Shown piece by piece: positions 55,791 to 63,579 of a stretch of DNA of 64,000 bases (the first letter of the stretch is position 1; each line of letters begins with the position of its first letter). The notes below the pieces were generated by a model. The model saw only the letters and a program-made list of their open reading frames with translations, made no database searches and was not told the origin of the DNA. This stretch comes from Xanthomonas sp. 3793 (GTDB lineage: Bacteria; Pseudomonadota; Gammaproteobacteria; Xanthomonadales; Xanthomonadaceae). The stretch is from the NCBI RefSeq assembly GCF_024806835.1, contig NZ_JANTYU010000005.1, positions 215,095 through 279,094 of the forward strand. Direction: 5' to 3'. The position numbers were made by a program, and so were the translations under genes.

Positions 55791-56186
55791 TCACTGCAGC
55801 TCACCCCGGATTTTGTAGGTAACATCCGGCCCCCAGCCACCGGATTTTTCTAGCCAGGCTTCGCAGTTTTTACAGGGATTCCATAGCTCCCTACCGTTGT
55901 AGCCAGTCGGACGGCTAAAAGTTATACGACTGAGGTCGATAACGTAGCCAGCATTACGTATGTACCAAAGCAGTTTTGAAAGGGCCTGAGCTTCTGCGCA
56001 TGCCCACGGTGAACGCCTGAGTCCGTTAACTGCGTTAATGTGCGCATAAAGGGCTGGCGCATAGGCTCTCACGTTGTTGGATGGGGGACGTCGATCTCTA
56101 CGCGGTCTGTCAACAGCGTTTTCTCCGTGGGCATAGATCGGCCCGTGGTTGTGGCCATGATTGAAATCTGCAGAGATTGTTGGCAT
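55791..56186 (-). CDS. Orphan deaminase-fold toxin candidate (YwqJ-like)
   Basis: 131 residues from the ATG at 56186 with an AAGGAATAAGG ribosome site. Residues Cys63-Ala-Glu65 (SPWACAEAQALSKLLW) and Pro104-Cys105-x-x-Cys108 (LWNPCKNCEAWLEKSG) form the zinc/catalytic signature of cytidine-deaminase-like enzymes, with Cys replacing His as in YwqJ-type polymorphic toxin deaminases. The N-terminal 45 residues are polar and low-complexity, with no secretion signal. GC content is low. In a T6SS locus this suggests a nucleic-acid or nucleotide deaminase effector, or a toxin domain detached from its carrier. No immunity gene was identified. Substrate is unknown. Confidence 0.65.
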   Translation of the reverse strand: MPTISADFNHGHNHGPIYAHGENAVDRPRRDRRPPSNNVRAYAPALYAHINAVNGLRRSPWACAEAQALSKLLWYIRNAGYVIDLSRITFSRPTGYNGRELWNPCKNCEAWLEKSGGWGPDVTYKIRGELQ

Positions 56187-56297
56187 GCCTTATTCCTTAT
56201 CTATCAGTAATTCTTAAGATATTTGTACGACAGCCCCCAGCTTTTTTCCCAAGCCACGTCCCTCTAAAGGGATACCCTCAATCATTAGAGTAATAAA

Positions 56298-56345
56298 CTA
56301 ACGGGAAATCTCGGGGAGCATAGAGTTGGTCAGGATCGCATCCGC
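56298..56345 (-). pseudogene. Remnant of a second tssH 3' end
   Basis: The minus strand reads ADAILTNSMLPEISR then TAG, matching DAILTNSMLPKISRE of the intact TssH (57450-57495) at 13 of 14 residues. The DNA identity over 41 bases is only about 78 percent, with changes mostly at third positions. It is therefore a diverged homologous piece, not a fresh copy of the neighbouring gene. It is cut off by the repeat at 56347 on one side and by a stop on the other. Confidence 0.75.
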
Positions 56346-56346
56346 G

Positions 56347-56390
56347 AAAACAGAGTCAGGCTGACTTCTACAGTGAACCTGACCCTGTTC
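56347..56390. repeat. Interspersed AGTCAGG(T/C)TGACTTC repeat, copy 2
   Basis: AACAGAGTCAGGCT near 56350 pairs imperfectly with GAACCTGACCCTGTT ending at 56389, forming an inverted repeat with a short spacer. It lies 12 bases after the HopA1-like stop and directly abuts the tssH remnant. It could serve as a terminator or as a recombination site. Confidence 0.65.
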
Positions 56391-56401
56391 TTGCCCAATT
56401 G

Positions 56402-57340
56402 CTAGTTTCCGGGCGCGTCTGGGTCGAGCCCGAAGCCTTTGAAGGCGATCGCGGCAAATTTTCGGAAGACCTCGTAGTCGCCGCCCAGTAAATGGCGGTT
56501 GGCGCGGTAACTGAGGATAGCGGCGGCAATCGCCTGACTGCGGATGGTGCCAAAGCTCTGCGCCGTGCGGGGCCGGCCCGGGACCGGCGCCATCAAGGCG
56601 GTTTCTTGTTGCCTGGGTTCGGCGCCCAAGGCCACACCGGCGCCCAACCGCGTGGTCATGGCCGGTACGGTTTGGTCACTGGAACGCACGGTACCTTCCG
56701 CGATCCGTGCTAGCATGATCGCGGCAACCTGCTCCGCAGTCGCGCGTGTTTTGCAGTAAATCACTACCGAGTCGGCCCGGCTGGCACCGGGGCCATCGGT
56801 CTTGAAGCCGGTTATCTCGGCATACAAGACAGGGGGCAGATCCAATACCGTTTGCACCACATTGGGCATTGACTCGAATATCACATTTAGATAGACCCGG
56901 CATGTTGCCGCCCCGGGATGCAATTGAAAGTAGAGAAAGTCGCCCAACAGGGTTAGCGCGTAGTCATCGTCGCCGAACACTTTTTCATCCAGAAATGGAC
57001 AACCTGCCTTCTGGAAAAGTGCACGGCTCAGATGTGTGGGCGACACCTTGTGTCGAATCAGCTCCCAAACGCCACGGGCCGTTCGCAGCACGTCCATTTC
57101 TGGGGCCGGAACCACACCGTCAACAATATTGGCATAGGCTTTGTAGACCCCTATGGAAATATTGTGGGGGATAGCTTCGGTTTCCATCAAATCTTTACGC
57201 GCAAAGATTTTGATTAGAAATTGCTCCAACTCATCGGCGACCGTTATTGGCGCGCGCATCGCCATGCCCAATTGCTGCGCCGGGTTCAGATAGCGAGGAT
57301 CGCGTGGCCCGGAAAGAGCATTCGATCGAGGTCGATTCAT
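56402..57340 (-). CDS. HopA1-family effector-like protein behind tssH
   Basis: 312 residues from the ATG at 57340 with a CAGGAG ribosome site. The central part CRVYLNVIFESMPNVVQTVL and RADSVVIYCKTRATAEQVAA, plus SFGTIRSQAIAAAILSYRAN near the C-terminus, match the pattern of HopA1-type proteins, first known as type III effectors of Pseudomonas syringae (my recollection of the family, not a search). No signal peptide or membrane segment is present. It starts only 20 bases after the tssH stop, so it is probably co-transcribed with T6SS core genes and is a good T6SS effector candidate. GC content is normal, unlike the neighbouring toxin-like genes. No immunity partner is evident. Confidence 0.7.
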   Translation of the reverse strand: MNRPRSNALSGPRDPRYLNPAQQLGMAMRAPITVADELEQFLIKIFARKDLMETEAIPHNISIGVYKAYANIVDGVVPAPEMDVLRTARGVWELIRHKVSPTHLSRALFQKAGCPFLDEKVFGDDDYALTLLGDFLYFQLHPGAATCRVYLNVIFESMPNVVQTVLDLPPVLYAEITGFKTDGPGASRADSVVIYCKTRATAEQVAAIMLARIAEGTVRSSDQTVPAMTTRLGAGVALGAEPRQQETALMAPVPGRPRTAQSFGTIRSQAIAAAILSYRANRHLLGGDYEVFRKFAAIAFKGFGLDPDAPGN

Positions 57341-57360
57341 GATAGGGCTCCTGGGCCAGA

Positions 57361-60111
57361 CTAGACGTAGCTGTAGTAAAAATTATCGGCGTCGACGCTC
57401 ATGTTCACCTGTGTGACAGCGCGACCCGCCAATATGCGCCCGAGGAATTCGCGGGAAATCTTCGGCAACATCGAATTCGTCAAAATCGCATCAATCATCC
57501 GCCCCCCCGACTCGCTCTCGGTACACCGGCTCACCACCAGCTCCACCACCGAGTCGTCGTACTCGAACGGAATCCTGTAGCGCTCCTCGATGCGCTTCTT
57601 GATGCGGTTCAACTGCAGTCGCACGATCTGCCCGAGCATGGCGTTGCTCAGCGGGTAATACGGAATCGCTACCAGCCGCCCGAGCAATGCCGGGGGAAAT
57701 ACCTTCAACAACGGCTCGCGGATCGCCTTGGCCATGCCTTCCGGATCCGGCATCAATTCCGGGTCCTTGCACAGGCTGGCGATCAGCTCGGTGCCGGCGT
57801 TGCTGGTGAGGATGATCAGGGTGTTGCGGAAGTCGATGCGGCGGCCTTCGCCGTCTTCCATCCAGCCCTTGTCGAAGACCTGGAAGAACAGTTCGTGGAC
57901 ATCCGGGTGGGCTTTCTCCACTTCGTCCAGTAGCACCACCGAGTAAGGTTTGCGTCGCACCGCTTCGGTCAGCACGCCGCCTTCGCCGTAGCCGACGTAG
58001 CCCGGCGGTGCGCCCTTGAGCGAGGAGACGGTGTGGGCCTCCTGGTACTCGCTCATGTTGATGGTGATCAGGTTCTGTTCGCCGCCGTACAAGGTTTCGG
58101 CCAGTGCGAGTGCGGTTTCGGTCTTGCCCACGCCGGAGGTGCCGGCAAGCAGGAACACGCCGATCGGGTTGTCCGGGTTGTCCAGGCCGGCGCGGCTGGT
58201 CTGGATGCGCTTGGCGATCATCTCCATGGCGTGGTCCTGGCCGATCACGCGCTTGGCCAGTAGTTCGGGCAGGCGCAGCACGGTGTCGATCTCGTTGCGC
58301 GCCATGCGTCCGACCGGGATGCCGGTCCAGTCGGCGACCACGGCGGCCACCGCCTGGTAGTCGACCGTGGGCAGGATCAAGGGCGATTCGCCTTGGAGTG
58401 CGCCCAGTTCCGCCTGTACCAGTTGCAGGCGCGCGAGTAGCGTGTCGCGATCAACCTGCACCGGTGCTTCGAGCAAGGCAGTGTCGCCAGACGCCGCCTG
58501 TGCGGCATCGGCATCGGCCTCCGCTTCCAATGCACTGCCGGTGCCTTCCACGGGCGCGTTACCACTACGCAGTTGCGCACGCAGAGACAACAGTTCATCG
58601 ACCAATGCTTTCTCGCCGACCCAGCGCTGCTCAAGATCACGCAGGCGGCCGTGCTCGCTTTCCAGCAAGCCGGCACATGCGGCAGCACGCTCATCCACCA
58701 CGATGCCGATCGCGCGCTCGCGCTCGATGATGGCGTGCTCGGTGTCCAGCGCTTCGATGCGGCGGCGGCTGTCGTCCACTTCGGCTGGCGTGGCGTGCAG
58801 GCTCACCGCGACGCGCGCGCAGGCGGTGTCGAGCAGGCTCACCGACTTGTCCGGCAGCTGGCGCGCAGGGATATAGCGGTGGCTGAGCTTGACTGCCGCT
58901 TCCAGCGCTTCATCGAGGATCTGCACATTGTGGTGCTGTTCCATCATCGAGGCGACGCCGCGCATCATGCGCACCGCTTTGGCTTCGTCGGGCTCATCCA
59001 CCTGCACGGCCTGGAAGCGGCGGGTCAGTGCAGGATCTTTCTCGATGTACTTCTTGTACTCGGCAAACGTGGTCGCGCCCACCGTACGCAGCGTGCCGCG
59101 TGCCAGTGCAGGTTTGAGCAGGTTGGCGGCATCGCCGGTGCCGGCGGCACCGCCGGCGCCGACCAGGGTATGGGTTTCATCCACGAACAGGATGATCGGC
59201 TTGGGGCTGGCCTGCACTTCGTCGATGACCGCGCGCAGGCGCTGTTCGAACTCGCCCTTCATGCTGGCGCCTGCCTGCAACAGGCCCACGTCCAGCGTAC
59301 GCAGTTGCACGTCCTTCAATGCCGGTGGCACATCGCCGCGGGCGATGCGCTGCGCGAAGCCTTCCACCACTGCGGTCTTACCCACGCCGGCCTCGCCGAC
59401 CAGGATCGGGTTGTTCTGGCGGCGGCGCATCAGGATATCGACCACCTGGCGGATCTCGTCGTCGCGGCCGATGATCGGATCGAGCTTGCCCTCGCGCGCC
59501 TGCGCGGTGAGGTCGGTGGTGAATTTCTTCAGTGCCTCCTGTTTGCCCATTGCCGCCGGCGCAATGGCGCCGCTGGCCTCCCCGGGTGCAGCGGTCTGGC
59601 CGAGTGAGAAACCATCGCTGGGCAGCAGACCATCTTCCGGCGAGCCGGCCACAATCTGCGCAAAATGTTCATTGAGCGCGGCAGGTTTTAGCTTTTCGAA
59701 TTCCTTTGAGATCGCCAGCAGGGCATTGCGCAAACCACGCACACTCAGAATGCCGACCACTAGATAGCCGGTGCGCACCTGCGCCTCGCCAAAGCTGAGC
59801 GAGGCATACACCCAGCCGCGCTCCACCGCTTCTTCGGCATTGGCCGACAGGTCGGTGACGGCGGTGGAGCCGCGCGGCAAGCTGTCGAGTGCGGCGGTGA
59901 CATCGCGGGCCAGCGTGGACGGGTTGAGCTGGAAGTGTTTGACGATGCGGTGCAGGTCCGAGTCCTGCAGCTGCAGCAGCTGATGCAGCCAGTGCACCAG
60001 CTCCACATACGGGTTGCCGCGCAGCTTGCAGAACACCGTGGCACTTTCGATGCCACGATAAGCGAGTGGATTGAGCTTGCCGAACAGGGCACTGCGGGAG
60101 ATCTCGGCCAT
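57361..60111 (-). CDS. tssH: T6SS sheath-recycling ATPase TssH (ClpV)
   Basis: 916 residues from MAEISRSALFGKLNPLAYRG at 60111, with an AAGGACG ribosome site. The ClpV N-domain (about 1-160) binds the contracted sheath. Two AAA+ modules follow, with Walker A motifs GEAGVGKT and GTSGVGKT, Walker B ILFVDETHTL and VVLLDEVEKA, and the GYVGYGEGG pore loop. TssH extracts contracted TssB/TssC for reuse. It lies 67 bases after tssG; the HopA1-like gene follows it. Confidence 0.97.
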   Translation of the reverse strand: MAEISRSALFGKLNPLAYRGIESATVFCKLRGNPYVELVHWLHQLLQLQDSDLHRIVKHFQLNPSTLARDVTAALDSLPRGSTAVTDLSANAEEAVERGWVYASLSFGEAQVRTGYLVVGILSVRGLRNALLAISKEFEKLKPAALNEHFAQIVAGSPEDGLLPSDGFSLGQTAAPGEASGAIAPAAMGKQEALKKFTTDLTAQAREGKLDPIIGRDDEIRQVVDILMRRRQNNPILVGEAGVGKTAVVEGFAQRIARGDVPPALKDVQLRTLDVGLLQAGASMKGEFEQRLRAVIDEVQASPKPIILFVDETHTLVGAGGAAGTGDAANLLKPALARGTLRTVGATTFAEYKKYIEKDPALTRRFQAVQVDEPDEAKAVRMMRGVASMMEQHHNVQILDEALEAAVKLSHRYIPARQLPDKSVSLLDTACARVAVSLHATPAEVDDSRRRIEALDTEHAIIERERAIGIVVDERAAACAGLLESEHGRLRDLEQRWVGEKALVDELLSLRAQLRSGNAPVEGTGSALEAEADADAAQAASGDTALLEAPVQVDRDTLLARLQLVQAELGALQGESPLILPTVDYQAVAAVVADWTGIPVGRMARNEIDTVLRLPELLAKRVIGQDHAMEMIAKRIQTSRAGLDNPDNPIGVFLLAGTSGVGKTETALALAETLYGGEQNLITINMSEYQEAHTVSSLKGAPPGYVGYGEGGVLTEAVRRKPYSVVLLDEVEKAHPDVHELFFQVFDKGWMEDGEGRRIDFRNTLIILTSNAGTELIASLCKDPELMPDPEGMAKAIREPLLKVFPPALLGRLVAIPYYPLSNAMLGQIVRLQLNRIKKRIEERYRIPFEYDDSVVELVVSRCTESESGGRMIDAILTNSMLPKISREFLGRILAGRAVTQVNMSVDADNFYYSYV

Positions 60112-60178
60112 GGTGCGTCCTTCGAAGTCGGTACGTTGCGTGTGAGCGTGCGTGTGAGTGGCAGTGGCAGCGATGCGG

Positions 60179-61219
60179 TCAACCGGAGGGGTGAAGCACC
60201 ACCTCGTCGGCGTCGGCGATGCTCCAGGCGCGGCGGCCGATCCAGGTATCCAGGCCCAGCCGGCTATTGCGCGCCAGCTGCGGGGTGGGCACCTCGTCGG
60301 CCTTGAGCAATAGCTGCAGCTCCCAGTCGAACTCGTCGCCCAGATAGCTGCGCACCGCGGCGGTAAGCTGGCGCAGCGCCTGGCCACCGGGCAGGAAGCG
60401 TTGAAATGCGATGCGCGGCAATGGCCCCAGCCGGATGCGCACGCGCTGTTGCGCACCGCGCACCTGTGCACCGACCACGCTATCCACACCCAGCCGCGCA
60501 TTTCGTGGGCCCAGGCCTAGTTGCAACTGCGCACCGGCGGGAAGCCGCATCCATTCGGCAATGAATTCCTGCACCTGCACCGGCCAGTCGAACAGTTGCT
60601 GCAGCACGGCACGCAAGCCTTCCGGTGTGCGCGTGGCCGCGCCAAACCGGCCGGCGTGATAGCGGCGCGCTTCGTCCGGCAGCGCATCGCGCTCGCGCAG
60701 GTGTGGGCTGGCGATGCCCACCAGTGCATCCAGCCATGCGCGAAACTGATCGCTGGCTTCTCGCTCGGCCTGCACGCTGGGCTGCGCCTGCGCCCAGGCG
60801 CGATAGAACAGGCTGAGCATGCGGTGGTGGAACACATCGGCAAACGCCGCAAAAGTGCCATCCTTGGCTTGCTGCGCACGCTCGATGGCGTATTCGGTCA
60901 GGTGCAGCGGCAGCGGCGCGTTGGGGCCGAATAGCCCCAGAAACACGCCGTATAACGCGGCCGGTCGATCGTTGGTTGCCGGCACGTAACGCTCAAGCGC
61001 GCGCGGTGCGAATGCCAGCGATGGCGTATGCCGCAAACGCAGCACATCGTCACTGGCGCGCGCCGATTCACCCAGGCGCGGCTGCTGCGGATGGCAACGC
61101 TCGATCGCGCGCAAGGCCGCGAACGGGGTGAAGTCCTGGATCCGGGTCTGCAGCGCCTGTGCCAGCGCGGCAGCACCGGTGCTCACAGGCGCGGTCGGGA
61201 GCCGGGCTGGGCTGGCCAT
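60179..61219 (-). CDS. tssG: T6SS baseplate protein TssG
   Basis: 346 residues from the ATG at 61219, overlapping the end of tssF by 37 bases. TssG features: FTPFAALRAIERCHPQQPRL, LYGVFLGLFGPNAPLPLHLT then EYAIERAQQ, and FADVFHHRMLSLFYRAWAQA, with LRQLTAAVRSYLGDEFDWEL near the end. It forms the baseplate wedge core with two TssF. Full length for the family. Confidence 0.95.
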   Translation of the reverse strand: MASPARLPTAPVSTGAAALAQALQTRIQDFTPFAALRAIERCHPQQPRLGESARASDDVLRLRHTPSLAFAPRALERYVPATNDRPAALYGVFLGLFGPNAPLPLHLTEYAIERAQQAKDGTFAAFADVFHHRMLSLFYRAWAQAQPSVQAEREASDQFRAWLDALVGIASPHLRERDALPDEARRYHAGRFGAATRTPEGLRAVLQQLFDWPVQVQEFIAEWMRLPAGAQLQLGLGPRNARLGVDSVVGAQVRGAQQRVRIRLGPLPRIAFQRFLPGGQALRQLTAAVRSYLGDEFDWELQLLLKADEVPTPQLARNSRLGLDTWIGRRAWSIADADEVVLHPSG

Positions 61220-63066
61220 CGTGCCACCTCGTTGCGTTCGGTGGTGCGCAACACGGTTTCGGTAAAGGAATTCACCGAAACGTAGCGCGCAAAGAAGTGC
61301 CGCAGTACCGAAGCCAGCAGAAACGCACCGCTGCCTTCGAAGGCTGCGTCTTCGCAGGTGAGCGTGATCTCCAGGCCGCGACCGAAGGTGATCGGGCCGG
61401 GCACCGGAATGCGCCGCACGATCGGCGTGCCGGTAACCTGCTTGACCCCTTCGATCTGCCGCTGCGCCGAGGCATCGAACGGGTCGCAGTACAGGGTGAG
61501 GATCTCGCGCAGCGCCGCCGCACCGTTGGGTCCATCTTCGAACAGCGACAGGTAATTGAGCTGCAACTGGCTGAGCAGGCGCCACGCGGTCTGCCCGTCG
61601 GACACCGCCGGGCGCGGCTTGGTCGGCCCGGCCACGCAGCGCACGCTGCGCACCGGCACACCGCTGTCCATGCTGAAGTCGGTAGTGCCCTTGCCCACCG
61701 GCATGTGCAACGGCAGGTCGCGGTTGCTGCACCACAGCTGCAGCCCGAGCTGACGCAGGTTGCTGGCGCGGGCCTGGTCGTTGGCATCGACCAGGCTGAC
61801 GAACACCTCGCTGCCTACGTAGCTGGAGCGCGCGCCATCGCGGCGTTGCCGCGCCGACAGCAGCCGTGGCTCGCGACGCATGCTGTAGAACGCGCCATGC
61901 CGCGCATGCCACGTGCGTGCATCGCCGCCATAGAACGCGGTGAAGCGTTGTTCCGGCTCCTGGCGGTCGCCGAAGCCTTCCACCTCGCCCAGATGATGGA
62001 TCTCGAAATCCATCGGCCGGGTGCGATCGGCCAGCACATGATATTCGTGCTGGCCGGCCTGCAGATGGATGCGATCGGCGCGGCGTTCGAACAGGTTGAT
62101 GGCCGGCGTGCAGAACAGGGTGAAGTGTTCGGCGCTCACTGCGGCGGCCAGGCTGGGCACGCTGCGCGACAGCAGAATCACCACCTCGAAACTGGCGCCG
62201 TGCAGGCGACGCAACGCAGCGCGCAAACCGGTGAGTTCGGCAAACAGGAAGCGCTCCGGGCACGCGAAGTATTCCTGCAGCAAGCGGTAGCCACTGAAGG
62301 AGCGTCCGTCGTACGGAATCAGGCTGTCTTCGTCGGCATAGCCGCGCATCTGTAACGCGTCGTCGCCTTGCAGCGTTTGCAGTGGCGCGCCCTGCGCATC
62401 GCTGCCGCGCACCAGCACGGCGCTGGTGTCGGCATGCAGTTGTTCGTACAGCCGCTTGGGCAGGCCATCGGCACCGGCCAGGAACAGCGGCAACCGGTCC
62501 AGCGCCAGGCCTTGGGTCTGGGCACCGCCCACCAGCTCGAAACGCAAGCGGATGCCGGCGCGCACGTTGCGCCCGGGCGGTAACGCGACGCCTGCCGCCG
62601 CCAACGCGGCCGGCGATTCCAGGTACTTGGCTTCGGCCAGCTGCAGCGGCCACAGCGTCACCGCATGCGCGGTGCGAAATTCGCAGGCGGTGCGCTCACC
62701 GGCGCCGATCAGGCTGCGCAGTGCGCTATGGCGCGGCACGCTGACACCGGCGCTCAGGCCGCTGTCTTTCAGGTCCGGCTGCAACTGCACCACCGCCATC
62801 GATGGCAGCGGCGCCAGGTAGTGCGGGTAGACCATTTCCAGCAAGTGCTGGGTGAAGACCGGGTACTGCGCGTCCAGCTTGAGTTGCACGCGCGCAGCCA
62901 AAAACGCAAACCCTTCGAGCAGGCGCTCCACATACGGGTCGGCGCATTCGAACGCATCCAGCCCCAGCCGCCCGGCGATCTTGGGATACTCGCGCGCAAA
63001 CTCGGCGCCCATGTCGCGCACGTGCTGCAATTCGCGGGTGTAGTACGGGAGCAGGCGCGGGTCCAT
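61183..63066 (-). CDS. tssF: T6SS baseplate protein TssF
   Basis: 627 residues, starting MDPRLLPYYTRELQHVRDMG, the standard TssF N-terminus, followed by ADPYVERLLEGFAFLAARVQ and LLEMVYPHYLAPLPSMAVVQ. C-terminal segments (YVSVNSFTETVLRTTERNEV, ARWPAQPGSRP) are also typical. TssF shapes the wedge triplets that surround VgrG. It is four bases after tssE and overlaps tssG. Confidence 0.96.
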   Translation of the reverse strand: MDPRLLPYYTRELQHVRDMGAEFAREYPKIAGRLGLDAFECADPYVERLLEGFAFLAARVQLKLDAQYPVFTQHLLEMVYPHYLAPLPSMAVVQLQPDLKDSGLSAGVSVPRHSALRSLIGAGERTACEFRTAHAVTLWPLQLAEAKYLESPAALAAAGVALPPGRNVRAGIRLRFELVGGAQTQGLALDRLPLFLAGADGLPKRLYEQLHADTSAVLVRGSDAQGAPLQTLQGDDALQMRGYADEDSLIPYDGRSFSGYRLLQEYFACPERFLFAELTGLRAALRRLHGASFEVVILLSRSVPSLAAAVSAEHFTLFCTPAINLFERRADRIHLQAGQHEYHVLADRTRPMDFEIHHLGEVEGFGDRQEPEQRFTAFYGGDARTWHARHGAFYSMRREPRLLSARQRRDGARSSYVGSEVFVSLVDANDQARASNLRQLGLQLWCSNRDLPLHMPVGKGTTDFSMDSGVPVRSVRCVAGPTKPRPAVSDGQTAWRLLSQLQLNYLSLFEDGPNGAAALREILTLYCDPFDASAQRQIEGVKQVTGTPIVRRIPVPGPITFGRGLEITLTCEDAAFEGSGAFLLASVLRHFFARYVSVNSFTETVLRTTERNEVARWPAQPGSRPRL

Positions 63067-63070
63067 GGGA

Positions 63071-63574
63071 TCAGCCGTGGCCCTCCATCACTTCAAGCCG
63101 GCCGGTTTCCAGGTCCAGTGCGGTCTTCAGATACAGGTTCAACGGCAGCGGCTGCGCCCACATCTCCGATTGAATGGTGAACAGCAGCGAGCGCTTGTCC
63201 ATGCGCGCGGTGTCGGCATGCACGCTTACGCGCAAGGTGTCGGCGATCAGGCGTGGCTCGAAGGCCAGGATGGCGTCGCGAATGCGCTGCTGCAGCGCGG
63301 CCGCATCGATCCCGGACACGGCTGCGCCGGCCAGATCCGGGATGCCGAAGTTGAGCACCGAGCGACGGATCTGCGGATGCGCGTCCAGCGGCCGGCTGGT
63401 TTCCAGATTGACCGCGTTCAACAGCCACGACAGATCGCGGATCACGCACTCGCGCAGACGTGTGGCCGAGATCACGCGTTGCTCGCGGCTCTCTTCGCGC
63501 TGGCTGGGTGCGGCATCGGTGAGCCGGTCCAGCAACGAGGGCTGCAGGCGTTCGGTGGTGGTGAGCTCGGCCAT
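63071..63574 (-). CDS. tssE: T6SS baseplate protein TssE (gp25-like)
   Basis: 167 residues from MAELTTTERLQPSLLDRLTD at 63574. gp25-like features: RECVIRDLSWLLNAVNLE, then PQIRRSVLNFGIPDLAGAAV, where the EcxR/NFG phrases of T4 gp25 homologues lie. TssE initiates sheath assembly on the baseplate. It sits between tagJ and tssF with tiny spacers, in the usual order. Confidence 0.93.
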   Translation of the reverse strand: MAELTTTERLQPSLLDRLTDAAPSQREESREQRVISATRLRECVIRDLSWLLNAVNLETSRPLDAHPQIRRSVLNFGIPDLAGAAVSGIDAAALQQRIRDAILAFEPRLIADTLRVSVHADTARMDKRSLLFTIQSEMWAQPLPLNLYLKTALDLETGRLEVMEGHG

Positions 63575-63579
63575 GACGA

